From NCBI RefSeq assembly GCF_003201815.1, contig NZ_QJKB01000009.1, positions 124,001 through 188,000 on the forward strand: a DNA stretch of 64,000 nucleotides, in the 5' to 3' direction. This DNA comes from Undibacterium pigrum (GTDB lineage Bacteria; Pseudomonadota; Gammaproteobacteria; Burkholderiales; Burkholderiaceae_D). The notes beneath the pieces are model-generated. The model was given only the letters and a program-made list of their open reading frames with translations, searched no databases and had not been told where the DNA came from. The position numbers were made by a program, and so were the translations under genes. Positions 35,070-45,790 of the stretch are shown in pieces (positions within the stretch are counted from its first letter, which is position 1; each line of letters begins with the position of its first letter).

Positions 35070-36512
35070 TTATTTACCGGCCAAAATTTCAGGCTTGCTC
35101 CAGCCACCGCCGACGGCCTTGTAAATACTGACTACAGACGACAATTGTGCGCGCTTACTGTCAATCAGGCTGGCTTGCGCCTGGAACAGATCGCGTTGTG
35201 CATTCAAGACTTCCAGATAGCTGCTATAGCCATTCTTATAGCGCAGGTCTGCCAGTCGCAATGAATCTTTCAATGCAGTCACCCTGCGCTCGGAAGCCAC
35301 ATTCACCTGCTCATTGGCCGCCGTATTGTTGAGTGCATCGTGCACATCACGGAAAGCGCCCTGCACTGCCTGCACATATTGCGCCAATGCCTGGTTCTTG
35401 CGGGCTTCAGCACCTTGCACTACCGCGCCAATTGCACCGGCGCGGAAGATAGGTTGCGCCAGGCTGCTGCCCAGACTCCACAGCAGCGATGCCGGATTGA
35501 TCAAGTCCTGGAATACGCGGGACTCATAACCAGCCGTCGTCGTCAATTTAACGCTAGGAAAATATTGCGCCTTGGCCTGGCCGATATCTGCATTGGCAGC
35601 TACCAGTGCCTGCTCTGCCGACAGAATATCCGGACGGCGGTTCAGCAAATCAGATGGCAAATCTGCCGGCATGATCAATTGCTGATGCAGACTGCCAATC
35701 TCGTTACCACGGGCAATCACAGGTTGTGCAATCGCGCTGGCAGAGCGGCCCAGCAAGACAGCCAGTGTCGACTCTATATTCGACAAAGCCTGTTTGGCCT
35801 GGGTATAACTGATTTCAGTGGCAGCAGCTTCAGATTCAGCGACATGCAAATCGAGTTCGCTGGTCGCACCCGCTGTAAAACGGCGCTGTTGCAAACGCAG
35901 GTTTTCCTGGCGGGTTTTCAAGGTTGATTCTGCCAGGGCCAGTTGTGCATCCGCCGCACGCATGGCGAAATAGCTTTGTGCAACATTCGCATACAGGCTG
36001 CTTTGTATCAGGCCGCGACTGGCTTCCTGCGCCAGCAAACGTGCGCGGGCTGCTTCATCTGCACGTGCCAGCTTGCCCCAGAAATCAACTTCATACGAAG
36101 CGGTAAGGCTCAGCTGAAAGTCTTTGCTGTAAGGGCTGGCACCCGCACCCAGCTTGCCAGCATTTTCACTGGTACGGGTACGTGTTGCACCAAGGTTGCC
36201 GTCTACACTGGGGTAACGGTTTGAATTGGCACCTACCGCAACAGCGCGTGCTTCTTCTATGCGTGCAGCAGCCAGGGCCAGGTCCTGGTTATTTTTGCTG
36301 GCTTCATCCAGCAAACTATCCAGCACCGGGTCTTGAAAGCTCTTCCACCAGGCAGCGTAGTCAACTGCCGCCTGCTGGTTTTTTGTCGCTACTACACCCA
36401 GGCTGGCCGGGGTTTCCAGCGCCGGGCGCTGGTAATTTGGCCCGACCGAGGTGCAGCCCGCCAGCACCATACTGGCGACCAGCGTTGTTAATATGAATTT
36501 TGTTCCAGACAT
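35070..36512 (-). CDS. RND outer-membrane factor, OprM/NodT-type lipoprotein
   Basis: 480 aa. Lipoprotein signal MSGTKFILTTLVASMVLAGC with acylated Cys20. Two repeated TolC-family halves with long periplasmic helices (AAARIEEARAVAVGANSNRYPSV near 85-105; RRPDILSAEQALVAANADIGQAKAQYFPSVKL in the second half). Forms the exit duct of the tripartite pump. Starts at the stop of the inner-membrane gene upstream. Confidence 0.93.
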   Translation of the reverse strand: MSGTKFILTTLVASMVLAGCTSVGPNYQRPALETPASLGVVATKNQQAAVDYAAWWKSFQDPVLDSLLDEASKNNQDLALAAARIEEARAVAVGANSNRYPSVDGNLGATRTRTSENAGKLGAGASPYSKDFQLSLTASYEVDFWGKLARADEAARARLLAQEASRGLIQSSLYANVAQSYFAMRAADAQLALAESTLKTRQENLRLQQRRFTAGATSELDLHVAESEAAATEISYTQAKQALSNIESTLAVLLGRSASAIAQPVIARGNEIGSLHQQLIMPADLPSDLLNRRPDILSAEQALVAANADIGQAKAQYFPSVKLTTTAGYESRVFQDLINPASLLWSLGSSLAQPIFRAGAIGAVVQGAEARKNQALAQYVQAVQGAFRDVHDALNNTAANEQVNVASERRVTALKDSLRLADLRYKNGYSSYLEVLNAQRDLFQAQASLIDSKRAQLSSVVSIYKAVGGGWSKPEILAGK

Positions 36513-39500
36513 TATTTTTCCTTCACATCTGCTTGAGGCGCATTGTGCAAAATATGCACAGGGTGTTCAAAATCCTGCTCAGTGGTTTTCAAACGTCTGT
36601 CATTGATCAGCTTGAAGAACAAAGGTACGAAGAAGATCGCCAGGAAAGTCGCTGCCAGCATACCGCCCAATACACCAGTACCCAGGGATTGACGCGCGGC
36701 AGCACCTGCACCGTGCGAGAAAGCCAGTGGCACCACACCCAAAATAAAGGCCAGCGAAGTCATCAGAATAGGACGGAAGCGCAAGCGTGCTGCCTCCAGT
36801 GCCGCAGCCACCGGCGCATAACCTTCATGCACTTTCATGACCGCAAATTCCACAATCAGAATCGCATTCTTCGCCGACAAGCCCAATAGCGTCACCAGAC
36901 CAATCTGGAAATACACATCATTGTTGAAGTGACGCAAATACACTGCCAGCAAGGCACCGAAGATACCGAAAGGCATGGCCAGCAAGACTGAGAATGGCAG
37001 AGACCATTTTTCATACTGTGCAGCCAGGATCAGGAAAATCATCAGTACACCAGCACCCAGTGCCAGGCCTGCGGCATTGCTGCTGCGTTTTTCCTGGAAG
37101 GATGCGCCACCCCAGTCGTAGACTACGTCAGCAGGCAAGACATTTTTCGCTGCTCTTTCCATCGCTGCAATCGCCTGACCAGAGCTGAAGCCTGGCTTGG
37201 CATCACCCAGCAATTTAATGGATGGCAAGGCATTGAAACGCTGTACAGAATCAGGACCAGTAATGAACTTGATGGTCGTGAATGCACGCACAGGTATCAT
37301 CTGCCCGGTATTCGAGCGTACATACATGCTGCCTATATCATCCGGCTTGGCACGGTACTGGCCTTCTGCCTGCAACTGCACGGTGTAGATACGACCGTTC
37401 TTGTTGAAGTCATTGACGTAGTAACTACCCATGGTCGCTGCCAGGGTGTTATATACATCTGACAAGGCCACACCCATGGAGCGCGCTTTTTCATTGTCCA
37501 CATCAACAAACAATTGTGGAGAATTAGCTTGCCACAAGGTTTTCACGCCAGCCAGCTCAGGCTGCTTATTGGCTTCAGCGATCAGCAATGGCAACAGTTG
37601 CGCCAGACGTTTCACGCCACCTTCACCCGCATTTTGCAGATAGAACTCAAAACCACCAGTCTGACCCAGACCCTGAATTGCAGGCGGTGCAAAGAACAGC
37701 GGCAAGCCTTCCTTGATACGGCCGGTTTTCATATAGCTTTCACCCACCATCTGCTGCGCAGACTGGGTACGCTCTTCCCAGGGCTTCAATGGGAAGAACA
37801 TGGTTGCAGCAGAAGATTTCAAACCGCCACCACCCAGGAAATCGAGGCCAACCAGAGCAAACGTCGTATCGATGTTTTTGTTGGTTTTCATGATGGATTC
37901 GACCTGACGCACCATCGCATCAGTACGGTCCAGTGAAGCACCATCCGGCATGATGGCCGCACCAATGAAGTAACCCTGATCTTCATCCGGCACCAGACCA
38001 CCAGGTACGTTTTTCCACAACAGACCCGTCAGGGCAACCATGCCCAGCACCAGTGCGATACCCAGCACAGCGCGCTTCATGAAGAAGGTAACGCCATTGG
38101 TGTAACGCTTGGTCAAACGCAAGAAAGCCGCATTGAACCAGGTGAAGAAACGGTTATGATTTTCTGAACCCGGCTTGAGCAAAATCGCGCACAAAGCTGG
38201 CGTCAAAGTCAAAGCAACGATACCGGACAACACCACAGCGATAGAGATCGTGACTGAGAACTGACGATACAACTCACCCGCCAGACCACCGAGGAAAGCG
38301 ATAGGGCCAAATGCCGCTACCAGGACCAGCACAATCGCAATAACCGGGCCAGTCACTTCGTGCATGGCTTCAATCGCCGCATCTTTTGGTGTCATGCCTT
38401 CTTCATTGATCAGACGCTCAACGTTTTCCAGCACCACAATCGCATCATCCACCACAATACCAATCGCCAGCACCATACCGAACAGTGTCAGCGTGTTGAT
38501 GCTATAGCCCAGCAAATGCAGACCAGCCATGGTACCAATCAGTGACACCGGTACAGCCAGTGTAGGAATGATGGTCGCGCGCCAGCTTTGCAGGAACAGA
38601 TAGACAACGATGAACACCAGCACCATGGCTTCTGCCAGGGTTTTCAACACTTCAGCAATCGACTCAGTCACAAAAGGCGTAGTGTCATACGGCGTTGCGT
38701 ATTCCATACCTTCAGGGAACTTGGCTTTCAGGTCTTTCAGTGTTTGCTCTACAGCCTTGCGGGTTTCCAGCGCATTTGCACCGGTTTGCAAGAACACACC
38801 GATGTTGGCAGACGGGTGACCATTGACGCGACCATACAGGTTGTAATCCTTGGAACCCAGTTCAACACGGGCCACATCGCTGATGCGGATGGCAGAACCA
38901 CCCTTGGCAGATTTAACGATGATATTGGCAAACTCAGATGGTTCCAGCAAGCGGCCCTTGGCCGTTACTGTCATCGTCAGCTCTTCGGTATTATTTGGTG
39001 GTGCACCTACTTTACCAGCTGCGTACTGGGCATTTTGCTCGGTAATCGCATTGGAAATATCGGCAACCGTCACACCCAGTTGTGCCATGCGGTCAGGACG
39101 CATCCAGATACGCATCGCATAATCCTTGGCACCGAAAATCTGGATATTGGTAGTACCCGGTACGCGCTTCAATGCATCCAGCACATTCTGGGTTGCATAG
39201 TTGGACAAATACAGCGCGTCATAGCGGTTATCTGGCGAGAACAAGGCTGCAACCACCAGGAAGTTGGATGAGCTCTTGGAAACAGTCACACCCTGACGAC
39301 GTACTTCCTGCGGCAACTTGGCATCTGCCTGGCGCACACGGTTATTAACGTTAACTGCCGCGATATCCAGATTGGTACCGACTTCAAAAGTCACGTTAAT
39401 GGAAACGCGACCATCAGCAGAAGAAACAGAGTCCATATACAGCATGTGTTCCACGCCGTTGATCTGTTCTTCTATCGGGCCAGCAACGGTACGTTCAACC

Positions 39501-39670
39501 ACCTCGGCAGACGCACCAGGATAGACCGCAGTCACATTGACTACCGGCGGAGAAATCTCCGGGTAGCGCGAAATCGGCAGAACGCGCAAGGCGGCCAGAC
39601 CGGCCAGCACGATGATCAGCGACAAGACAGTCGCGAAGATCGGCCGGTTAATAAAAAATTTTGAGAACAT
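36512..39670 (-). CDS. RND multidrug efflux permease, AcrB/MexB type (HAE1)
   Basis: 1052 aa proton-driven inner-membrane transporter. Begins MFSKFFINRPIFATVLSLII. Conserved NVNNRVRQADAKLPQEVRRQGV porter segment, GIVVDDAIVVLENVER in TM4 with the paired Asp residues of proton relay, and a C-terminal MTSLAFILGVVPLAFSHGAGAAARQSLGTGVLGGM. Usual length and twelve membrane segments in two halves. 58 bases after the adaptor gene and directly joined to the outer-membrane factor gene. Confidence 0.96.
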   Translation of the reverse strand: MFSKFFINRPIFATVLSLIIVLAGLAALRVLPISRYPEISPPVVNVTAVYPGASAEVVERTVAGPIEEQINGVEHMLYMDSVSSADGRVSINVTFEVGTNLDIAAVNVNNRVRQADAKLPQEVRRQGVTVSKSSSNFLVVAALFSPDNRYDALYLSNYATQNVLDALKRVPGTTNIQIFGAKDYAMRIWMRPDRMAQLGVTVADISNAITEQNAQYAAGKVGAPPNNTEELTMTVTAKGRLLEPSEFANIIVKSAKGGSAIRISDVARVELGSKDYNLYGRVNGHPSANIGVFLQTGANALETRKAVEQTLKDLKAKFPEGMEYATPYDTTPFVTESIAEVLKTLAEAMVLVFIVVYLFLQSWRATIIPTLAVPVSLIGTMAGLHLLGYSINTLTLFGMVLAIGIVVDDAIVVLENVERLINEEGMTPKDAAIEAMHEVTGPVIAIVLVLVAAFGPIAFLGGLAGELYRQFSVTISIAVVLSGIVALTLTPALCAILLKPGSENHNRFFTWFNAAFLRLTKRYTNGVTFFMKRAVLGIALVLGMVALTGLLWKNVPGGLVPDEDQGYFIGAAIMPDGASLDRTDAMVRQVESIMKTNKNIDTTFALVGLDFLGGGGLKSSAATMFFPLKPWEERTQSAQQMVGESYMKTGRIKEGLPLFFAPPAIQGLGQTGGFEFYLQNAGEGGVKRLAQLLPLLIAEANKQPELAGVKTLWQANSPQLFVDVDNEKARSMGVALSDVYNTLAATMGSYYVNDFNKNGRIYTVQLQAEGQYRAKPDDIGSMYVRSNTGQMIPVRAFTTIKFITGPDSVQRFNALPSIKLLGDAKPGFSSGQAIAAMERAAKNVLPADVVYDWGGASFQEKRSSNAAGLALGAGVLMIFLILAAQYEKWSLPFSVLLAMPFGIFGALLAVYLRHFNNDVYFQIGLVTLLGLSAKNAILIVEFAVMKVHEGYAPVAAALEAARLRFRPILMTSLAFILGVVPLAFSHGAGAAARQSLGTGVLGGMLAATFLAIFFVPLFFKLINDRRLKTTEQDFEHPVHILHNAPQADVKEK

Positions 39671-39728
39671 GAATTATTCCTTGTAGCCTTAGCTAAGTTA
39701 TGCAGCGGATTTTCAGCTGGTCAGAAGC

Positions 39729-41084
39729 TTAGTGTTTTGCCTCTGCACTGGCCGCAGCACTTGCTGCTGGTGCCGACGCAGGTGCAGATGCTGGTGCAGA
39801 TTTATCATCAGGCTTGCCCGCTGGCGCACCTGCCGGTGCCGCCGGGGCGGATGCTGCCTTGGCCGTAATCGCGATTGGCGTCACTGTCATGCCTGGGTCA
39901 TGTGCCTTGATGAAACCATCCACCAGTACGCGGTCACCACCTTGCAAACCCTTGGTCACTATCCATTCGCCATGTGACCAGCCATCCAGCTCAACCGGTT
40001 TCGGTACCAGCTTGTTATCAGGCGACACCGTGAAGACGATCTTGCCCATAGGGCTGTCTATCACCGCACGCTGAGGTATGGCAATGGCTGCGCTACGGGT
40101 AGCACCGCTGAGTATCACGCGCACAAACTGACCTGGACGCAAAGTACCATCAGGATTAGGTACCTGTGCACGTGCATCAAAACCGCCAGTGGCAGGATTC
40201 ACTTTTTCACTGACAAAGTTCATCTTGCCTGTGACTGGAGCCGTGCTGCCGTCAGCCAGTTTCAACTGCACATCAAAAGCCAGGCTGCCGTTATTGGTTT
40301 TCTTGCCAGGCAAAGCAATCTTGCCTGCGCCTACATCCTTGCTCAGTTTCAGGTAATCAGCTTCAGGTACGCTGAAATTGACATACACAGGGTCTGTCTG
40401 CACGATGGTGGTCAGCAAACTGTCTGCCGCTGTCACCAGGCTACCGTTGGATTTGGCAGCAACGCCAGTCACACCATCAATAGGCGCTACCACACGGGTA
40501 TAACCCAGGTTCAGTTTGGCTTCATTGACTTGTGCCTGCACTTGCTTGTAACTGGCTTCTGCTGTTTCCAGTGCAGACTTGGCATCGTCAAATTCTTTTT
40601 GGCTGATAGCTTTTTCTGCCGCCAGCGGTGTCAGGCGTGCAAATTCGCGTTTGGCCTGGTTCAGCTTGGCTTCTGCCACGCCAGCAGCTGCTTCTGCAGA
40701 TGCCAGTTGCGTGCGGTAAGCACCCTGGTCAATCTGGAACAGCACTGTGCCAGCCTTGACGCGAGAACCTTCTTCATACAGACGGTTTTCCAAAATACCG
40801 GCAACACGGGCGCGCACTTCTGTTTCGCGTGAACCTGCGGTTTGCGCCGCATACTCAAAGTCCATACCCAGGTTGCGTGGCTGCACAGTCACGACATTCA
40901 CCTCTGGAGGAGGCATCTTGCCTGGGCCACCGGCGTTTGCTGCACCTTTATCACCGCAGGCTGCCAGCACCAGCAATGGCAGGCTGACAGCAGCAATACG
41001 CAAGGCAGGCAAAGCCTTTGTCATATGGCTGGTGATCGAAGATAGCTGAAATAGTTTTGTTATTGGTTTTGCAGGGGAGCGCAT
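39729..41084 (-). CDS. RND periplasmic adaptor lipoprotein, AcrA/MexA type
   Basis: About 451 aa. Lipobox LLVLAAC follows a signal peptide that begins at MTKALPALR (41024); the longer start at 41084 is kept because a purine-rich AAGAAAGAA precedes it, but 41024 gives the more typical lipoprotein leader. Then lipoyl/barrel-sandwich, coiled-coil hairpin (AEAAAGVAEAKLNQAKREFARL...) and beta-barrel domains. The last 50 residues are an Ala/Pro-rich low-complexity tail. First gene of the efflux operon. Confidence 0.93.
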   Translation of the reverse strand: MRSPAKPITKLFQLSSITSHMTKALPALRIAAVSLPLLVLAACGDKGAANAGGPGKMPPPEVNVVTVQPRNLGMDFEYAAQTAGSRETEVRARVAGILENRLYEEGSRVKAGTVLFQIDQGAYRTQLASAEAAAGVAEAKLNQAKREFARLTPLAAEKAISQKEFDDAKSALETAEASYKQVQAQVNEAKLNLGYTRVVAPIDGVTGVAAKSNGSLVTAADSLLTTIVQTDPVYVNFSVPEADYLKLSKDVGAGKIALPGKKTNNGSLAFDVQLKLADGSTAPVTGKMNFVSEKVNPATGGFDARAQVPNPDGTLRPGQFVRVILSGATRSAAIAIPQRAVIDSPMGKIVFTVSPDNKLVPKPVELDGWSHGEWIVTKGLQGGDRVLVDGFIKAHDPGMTVTPIAITAKAASAPAAPAGAPAGKPDDKSAPASAPASAPAASAAASAEAKH

Positions 41085-41118
41085 AGGAGATTCTTTCTTC
41101 TAAAAGGAAAGGCGGTGT

Positions 41119-41147
41119 GCTATTATATACATTCACGAATGTTTGTA
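41119..41147 (-). promoter_or_regulatory. Efflux promoter overlapped by an AcrR-like operator
   Basis: Minus-strand promoter TTTACA, 16-bp spacer, TATAAT. Its spacer contains ACATTC-GT-GAATGT; the full 24-bp site (41124-41147) closely resembles the E. coli AcrR operator upstream of acrAB. Repressor binding would hide the promoter. The remaining 41148-41756 before the regulator gene is A/T-rich and holds no gene. Confidence 0.75.
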
Positions 41148-41756
41148 AATAAAGTTTTTAAACAGCCCTACTGTATTACAGGGATTTTGGGTGCTACCAG
41201 GACTCGTTCCCGCCTATGAAAAACCATCTTTTATAGGTATGAAACAGGAAGGAGTTTTTGCAAGCCGTATTTATAAGACTCTTCGTGAGCCGTTTTTAAA
41301 TTAACAAGAATTATTGCGCTCACTCGCATGACGAATGGCGAATGACAGGCGCGGCATTTAAATACTTTATAAAGCAGCTCAATGAAAGCTTCATGACAGG
41401 CAAAAATCGCGGCGGTATGAAGGCTAGTCAGTTAAGCAAGTAAACAAGTATAAAGCAGGCAAGAAATTCCTGCTGCGGAGCAACAAATTTGATCTGGAAC
41501 AGCTCATTTTTTTATTTTTGCAGCAGTATCAATGCGTAACAATGCAGGCTAAAAAATTTTAAAAACGCTATAAAACGATTCCTTGAAACGATTCCTTGAA
41601 ACGGTTCAATATCTTGCTCGTGCAGAGTGAACAGCAGAAAGCAATAAGCTTTCATTGATATTCATCCGGCAAGCCTCACCTACAATAACGAAGAGACAGC
41701 AAAAAAATTGTATGCAAGGATAAATAAAACCCTGTTGCGTACACAAAGGAAACAAA

Positions 41757-42437
41757 ATGGTCAGAAAGACGAAAGAAGAAGCGCAGGAAACTTATAATAC
41801 GCTGCTCGACGCGGCAGAAAAAGTATTCGCTGAAAAAGGTGTCACCAGTACCACACTCAATGATGTTGCCACGGCAGCAGGCATGACCCGCGGTGCTATT
41901 TACTGGCACTTCAAGGATAAAAACGCCCTCTTCCAAGCCATGTGTGACCGCGCCTTCCTGCCCATGGAAGCCCTGCTCAATGAAATTGTTTCCACACCGC
42001 ACAAAGACCCGCTGGCTGGCATCAAACAATTGAATGTCCACTTCCTTAATCTGGTCACGGGTAATGCACGCCAGCAAAATGTGTTTGACATCATTTTTCA
42101 TCGCTGTGAAAAAAACAGCGATCTGATCTTCTTCAGTGCCGAAAGCGAAAAGCGGGTCGAATGCCTGGCCAAAGTACAGGCCATGGTCCAGCAAGCGGTT
42201 GACCAGGGGCAATTACATCCAGATACCGACACCTGGATAGCCATGCAAGCCATCCACGCCTATGTCATAGGCATAGTCCATGAATGGCTGGAAGACTCCT
42301 CAGCCTATTGCCTGATGCTGCACGCTGAAGATATGGTGGACATATTCATGGCAGGCCTGGTAGCCCGCCCGCCATTGAAAAAAACAAAACCAGCAGGACA
42401 GGAATGCAATATGCGCCTGGCCGCTGGGCAAAACTAA
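41757..42437 (+). CDS. TetR/AcrR-family repressor of the RND pump
   Basis: 226 aa. MVRKTKEEAQETYNTLLDAAEKVFAEKGVTSTTLNDVATAAGMTRGAIYWHFKDKNALF is the AcrR/TtgR/MexR-group N-terminal domain, with helix-turn-helix at about 32-52. The C-terminal domain would bind drugs. Divergent from the efflux operon with an AcrR-like operator over its promoter. Confidence 0.93.
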   Translation: MVRKTKEEAQETYNTLLDAAEKVFAEKGVTSTTLNDVATAAGMTRGAIYWHFKDKNALFQAMCDRAFLPMEALLNEIVSTPHKDPLAGIKQLNVHFLNLVTGNARQQNVFDIIFHRCEKNSDLIFFSAESEKRVECLAKVQAMVQQAVDQGQLHPDTDTWIAMQAIHAYVIGIVHEWLEDSSAYCLMLHAEDMVDIFMAGLVARPPLKKTKPAGQECNMRLAAGQN

Positions 42438-42447
42438 ATCGTCATAT

Positions 42448-43077
42448 CTACACTGGCAATTTCCAGTCAAAACGTACTGCCATCATGCGCAGTACGAAGC
42501 ATATGCCCACCCCAAAAACCAGGGCAACACCTTCATTGACCTGCAGCCAGTTCAATATCAGATAAGCCCAGCAACCGGCAAAAGCACAGGTGGCATACAA
42601 ATGGCTGCGCCTGAACACCAGCGGTATCTCATTGCAGATAATATCGCGCAAGACTCCACCAAAAATGCCGGTGATAACCCCCATCATCACGCATACAAAC
42701 ATGGGCATTTGCGCCTCTTGCGCCAGTGAGGCACCGGTCACACTAAATAAACCCAGGCCCAGCGCATCCGCCAGCACGATGGCATTTTCAGTCACGGCAT
42801 TGCGCAAATGCTTGAGAAAGGGGATGGCCACGATAGACATCACAAAGATCAGGATAGGGTATTCCTGGTTCTCTACCCAGAACAAGGGGCGACGGTCCAG
42901 TAAAAGATCACGCAGCGTGCCGCCGCCAAAGGCCGTGATAAAGGCGACGGTAAACACCCCCACCACATCCATACGCTTGCGCCGCGCCTCAATAAATCCC
43001 GAACTGGCAAAAGCCAGTATCCCGGCGACTTCAATGGTATGCAACATCGAACTCATACCCAGATAGCTCGTCGTCAT
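42448..43077 (-). CDS. TRIC/UPF0126 membrane channel family protein
   Basis: 209 aa, seven hydrophobic helices in two repeats, each with the conserved GGTLRDLLL (residues 52-60) and GGVLRDIICNEIPLV motifs of the UPF0126 (YicG) family, prokaryotic TRIC-type cation channels. Convergent with the TetR gene. Physiological role unknown. Confidence 0.9.
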   Translation of the reverse strand: MTTSYLGMSSMLHTIEVAGILAFASSGFIEARRKRMDVVGVFTVAFITAFGGGTLRDLLLDRRPLFWVENQEYPILIFVMSIVAIPFLKHLRNAVTENAIVLADALGLGLFSVTGASLAQEAQMPMFVCVMMGVITGIFGGVLRDIICNEIPLVFRRSHLYATCAFAGCWAYLILNWLQVNEGVALVFGVGICFVLRMMAVRFDWKLPV

Positions 43078-43615
43078 GTTTCTCCTTCAGGATTTGGTGC
43101 AAAAATGGGGATTTTATCAAGTTAGGGATGGTTTTGGGTCTGATAGTCTATGGTTCTTTAAATTCAAGACCTCTCAACACAGAGGCACAGAGACACAGAG
43201 CTATCACAGAGAAAGACTGAGAAAAATCGAAGGTATTCAGAAGCTCATGCAAAGTAACCACCCTCAAATTCGTCGTTCCTGCGGAGACAGGAACCCACTG
43301 GGCTGGCACACCAGTGACGTCCGTAGCAAACTATTATCGGCCGCAATAAAAAACCAGAAAACATATTAAATAAATAACGCAATTTCACTCAAACCCATCA
43401 TATTTATCTCAAATTTATCTGCAATAAGCCCCCATCCCTGACAACATCCCATCGCAAAACTTACAATTTTCATTGTATAATCATCGGCTTGGCATTTTGG
43501 GCGTCCAAAATCCAGACAATTATTTAACCTTTGGCAAGTGATAATGCAATCGGGTCAAGAAGCAAGACGACCGACGAAGTGCTTATTGGCTACCTACACT
43601 ATTTTCGAGGCAAGC
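43078..43615. other. Gene-free spacer with a REP-like palindrome
   Basis: 538 bases. A REP-like palindrome lies at 43271-43297 (GTTCCTG/CAGGAAC arms). Near 43477 a TATAAT could be the -10 of rpmE2. Otherwise nothing recognisable. Confidence 0.6.
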
Positions 43616-43882
43616 ATGAGAGATGGCATTCACCCAAATTATCGCGAAGTTCTGTTCCACGACGTTTCTTGCGATTTCAAATTCATCACACGTTCAACTA
43701 TCACCACTAAAGACAAAGGTGAATTTGAAGGTAAAGAATACCCACTGGTAAAGATCGAGGTTTCTGCAGAATCTCATCCTTTCTACACTGGCAAACACAA
43801 AATCGTGGATACAGCCGGTCGCGTTGAAAAATTCCGTCAAAAGTTCGGCAAAGTCGGTTCCAAGACTTCTGTCGCCAACTAA
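43616..43882 (+). CDS. rpmE2: 50S ribosomal protein L31 type B
   Basis: 88 aa. [19 protein letters not shown] start with C-terminal [19 protein letters not shown]. It lacks the CxxC zinc site of type A L31 and is the zinc-independent paralogue. Start at 43616, with CGAGG 6 bases upstream; longer in-frame sequence is not conserved. Confidence 0.95.
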   Translation: MRDGIHPNYREVLFHDVSCDFKFITRSTITTKDKGEFEGKEYPLVKIEVSAESHPFYTGKHKIVDTAGRVEKFRQKFGKVGSKTSVAN

Positions 43883-43985
43883 TTGGCCAGGGAAGCATAG
43901 ACGAATCTCATGTAGCAGCAGGGCCAGCCTTGCTAATACAAAATTGCGGAGTACGCAAGACCGTCTGTGGTTCCCAAGAATTTTT

Positions 43986-44018
43986 AGTAAAAAAGGCAGC
44001 TCAGGCTGCCTTTTTTAC
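43986..44018 (+). terminator. Terminator after rpmE2
   Basis: AGTAAAAAAGGCAGC-TCAG-GCTGCCTTTTTTACT, a perfect stem with A and T tracts on both sides, active in either direction. Confidence 0.85.
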
Positions 44019-44065
44019 TAAAGCTTTACCCTACAATAAGCATCCTTTCCCTCCACCACCCAGAT

Positions 44066-45790
44066 ATGAAGCCAGTACGACTTCCTGCTGCCGCCACTGT
44101 TGCGCTACCGCGCTGGGGAATCATCGCCCTTTGTCTCCTGTATATCCTGCCCGGCCTGATAGGCCGCGATCCCTGGAAAGGTGACGATGCCGCCGGTTTT
44201 GGCATTATGTGGACCATGGCACATGGCAATCTGTCTGACTGGCTGTGGCCACACATCGTTGGCCTGCCCATGCCAGAAGAAGGCCCGCTGGCTTTCTGGT
44301 TGGGCGCCATTTGCATTAAATTATTTGGCTGGTTGGTGGGTGAACCCATGGCCGCCCGCCTGAGCACCGGGGTCTCTTTCCTGCTCGGTTCGCTCTCGGT
44401 CTGGTATGCCACTTATCTGCTGGGCCGCAGGCCAGAAGCACAACCCCTGAAACTGGCCTTTGGCGGCCAGCCAGAAGCACGCGATTTTGGCCGCACCCTG
44501 GCCGACGGTGCATTACTGATTTATCTTGGCTGTCTGGGTCTGCTATTGCGCAGCCACGAAACCAGCGCCGAAGCCCTGCAAATTTCCCTGATCGCCTGCA
44601 CCCTGTACTTATGTGTGCGCCTGCTGGATGAACCGGCCAAGCTTACTGCTGCCAAAATTGGCGGCATACTCGGCTTGCTGGTATTGACCCGTGGCTGGGT
44701 ATTACCCTTGGCATTGTGGATCAGCCTGCTGGCCGTCTGCGCCTATCGTCAGCAACGCCAACCGCTCAAATATCTGATCAACACCACCCTGCCACTGGCG
44801 ATTGTCGTTGCTGGTATCTGGCTGTTCACCATCAGCTTGGTCCATCCTTACGACAGCTCGCCCTATCAGTCATGGATGTTGTGGAATTATCGCCAGTTCA
44901 ACTTTCCCAAATTTGACAGCATCAGCTACCTGTTCCGTTATGGCATCTGGTTTAGCTGGCCTGCATGGCCGTTTGCTGCCTGGGCCATCTTTGCATGGCG
45001 CAAGCAAGAGAAAGCCATGCACATCTCCCTGCCTGTCAGCTTTTTGATTTGCTTTGGTGTACTAGCCGTACTCAATCACCAGTCTGAAGAAGCGATACTT
45101 TTGCCAATACTGCCACCGCTGGCAATACTCGCCGCCTTTGGCTTGCCGACCATGAAACGCAGCGCCATCAATGCGGTTGACTGGTTCTCTGTCATCGTCT
45201 TCACCGCCGTAGCCGCCTTCATCTGGCTCTACTGGCTGGCAGACCAGACAGGTTGGCCACCTGGCCTGGCAAAAAAACCTGGCAACCTGGTGCCAGGCTA
45301 TCAGTCCAGTTTCAATATTTTTGTCTTCATCATCGCCCTGGCTGCGACAGTAGCCTGGTTCCGCCTGGTGTACTGGCGCATCTCCAGGCAGCCTGCCGTC
45401 TTGTGGCGCGCAGTGGTATTGTCCAGTGGCGGCGTCATTTTGTGCTGGCTGCTGGTGCAAAGCCTGGGCTTGCCGTGGCTGGACCAAAAAGTCAGCTACG
45501 CGCCACTCTCCAAAGAACTCGCACAAAAAGTACCACCCAATATGGGTTGCATACAAGCCCACATAGGCCCGTCACAACGCGCTTCATTTGCGTATTTTGG
45601 CAAGCTACAGTTTGCTGGATTCTCTGATCATGATTGCCAGCTGCTACTGGTACAAAACAGCAAAAAATCCCTACATGAAAGCGTGCTGCCGCCAGAATAC
45701 AAGCAAGAGCACTGGTCAGTCATCTGGTCTGGCCATCGCGCTGCCGACAATGACGAATTGTTTACCCTGTACCAGCGCAAGCAGCAATGA
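44066..45790 (+). CDS. GT-C fold glycosyltransferase (ArnT/PMT-like)
   Basis: 574 aa polytopic inner-membrane protein with 10-12 hydrophobic helices. The first loop has GRDPWKGDDAAGFGIMWTMAHG, matching the acidic catalytic loop after TM1 in ArnT/PMT-type transferases that use lipid-linked sugar donors, and MPEEGPLAFWLGA follows. The acceptor is unknown; lipid A, protein or wall polymer are possible. Overlaps the MATE gene by 4 bases (ATGA). Confidence 0.82.
   Translation: MKPVRLPAAATVALPRWGIIALCLLYILPGLIGRDPWKGDDAAGFGIMWTMAHGNLSDWLWPHIVGLPMPEEGPLAFWLGAICIKLFGWLVGEPMAARLSTGVSFLLGSLSVWYATYLLGRRPEAQPLKLAFGGQPEARDFGRTLADGALLIYLGCLGLLLRSHETSAEALQISLIACTLYLCVRLLDEPAKLTAAKIGGILGLLVLTRGWVLPLALWISLLAVCAYRQQRQPLKYLINTTLPLAIVVAGIWLFTISLVHPYDSSPYQSWMLWNYRQFNFPKFDSISYLFRYGIWFSWPAWPFAAWAIFAWRKQEKAMHISLPVSFLICFGVLAVLNHQSEEAILLPILPPLAILAAFGLPTMKRSAINAVDWFSVIVFTAVAAFIWLYWLADQTGWPPGLAKKPGNLVPGYQSSFNIFVFIIALAATVAWFRLVYWRISRQPAVLWRAVVLSSGGVILCWLLVQSLGLPWLDQKVSYAPLSKELAQKVPPNMGCIQAHIGPSQRASFAYFGKLQFAGFSDHDCQLLLVQNSKKSLHESVLPPEYKQEHWSVIWSGHRAADNDELFTLYQRKQQ

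Noticed and set aside
38588..39271. Open frame of 227 codons antisense to the RND permease
   Set aside because: The permease frame is full-length with all family motifs; the antisense frame has no recognisable domain.
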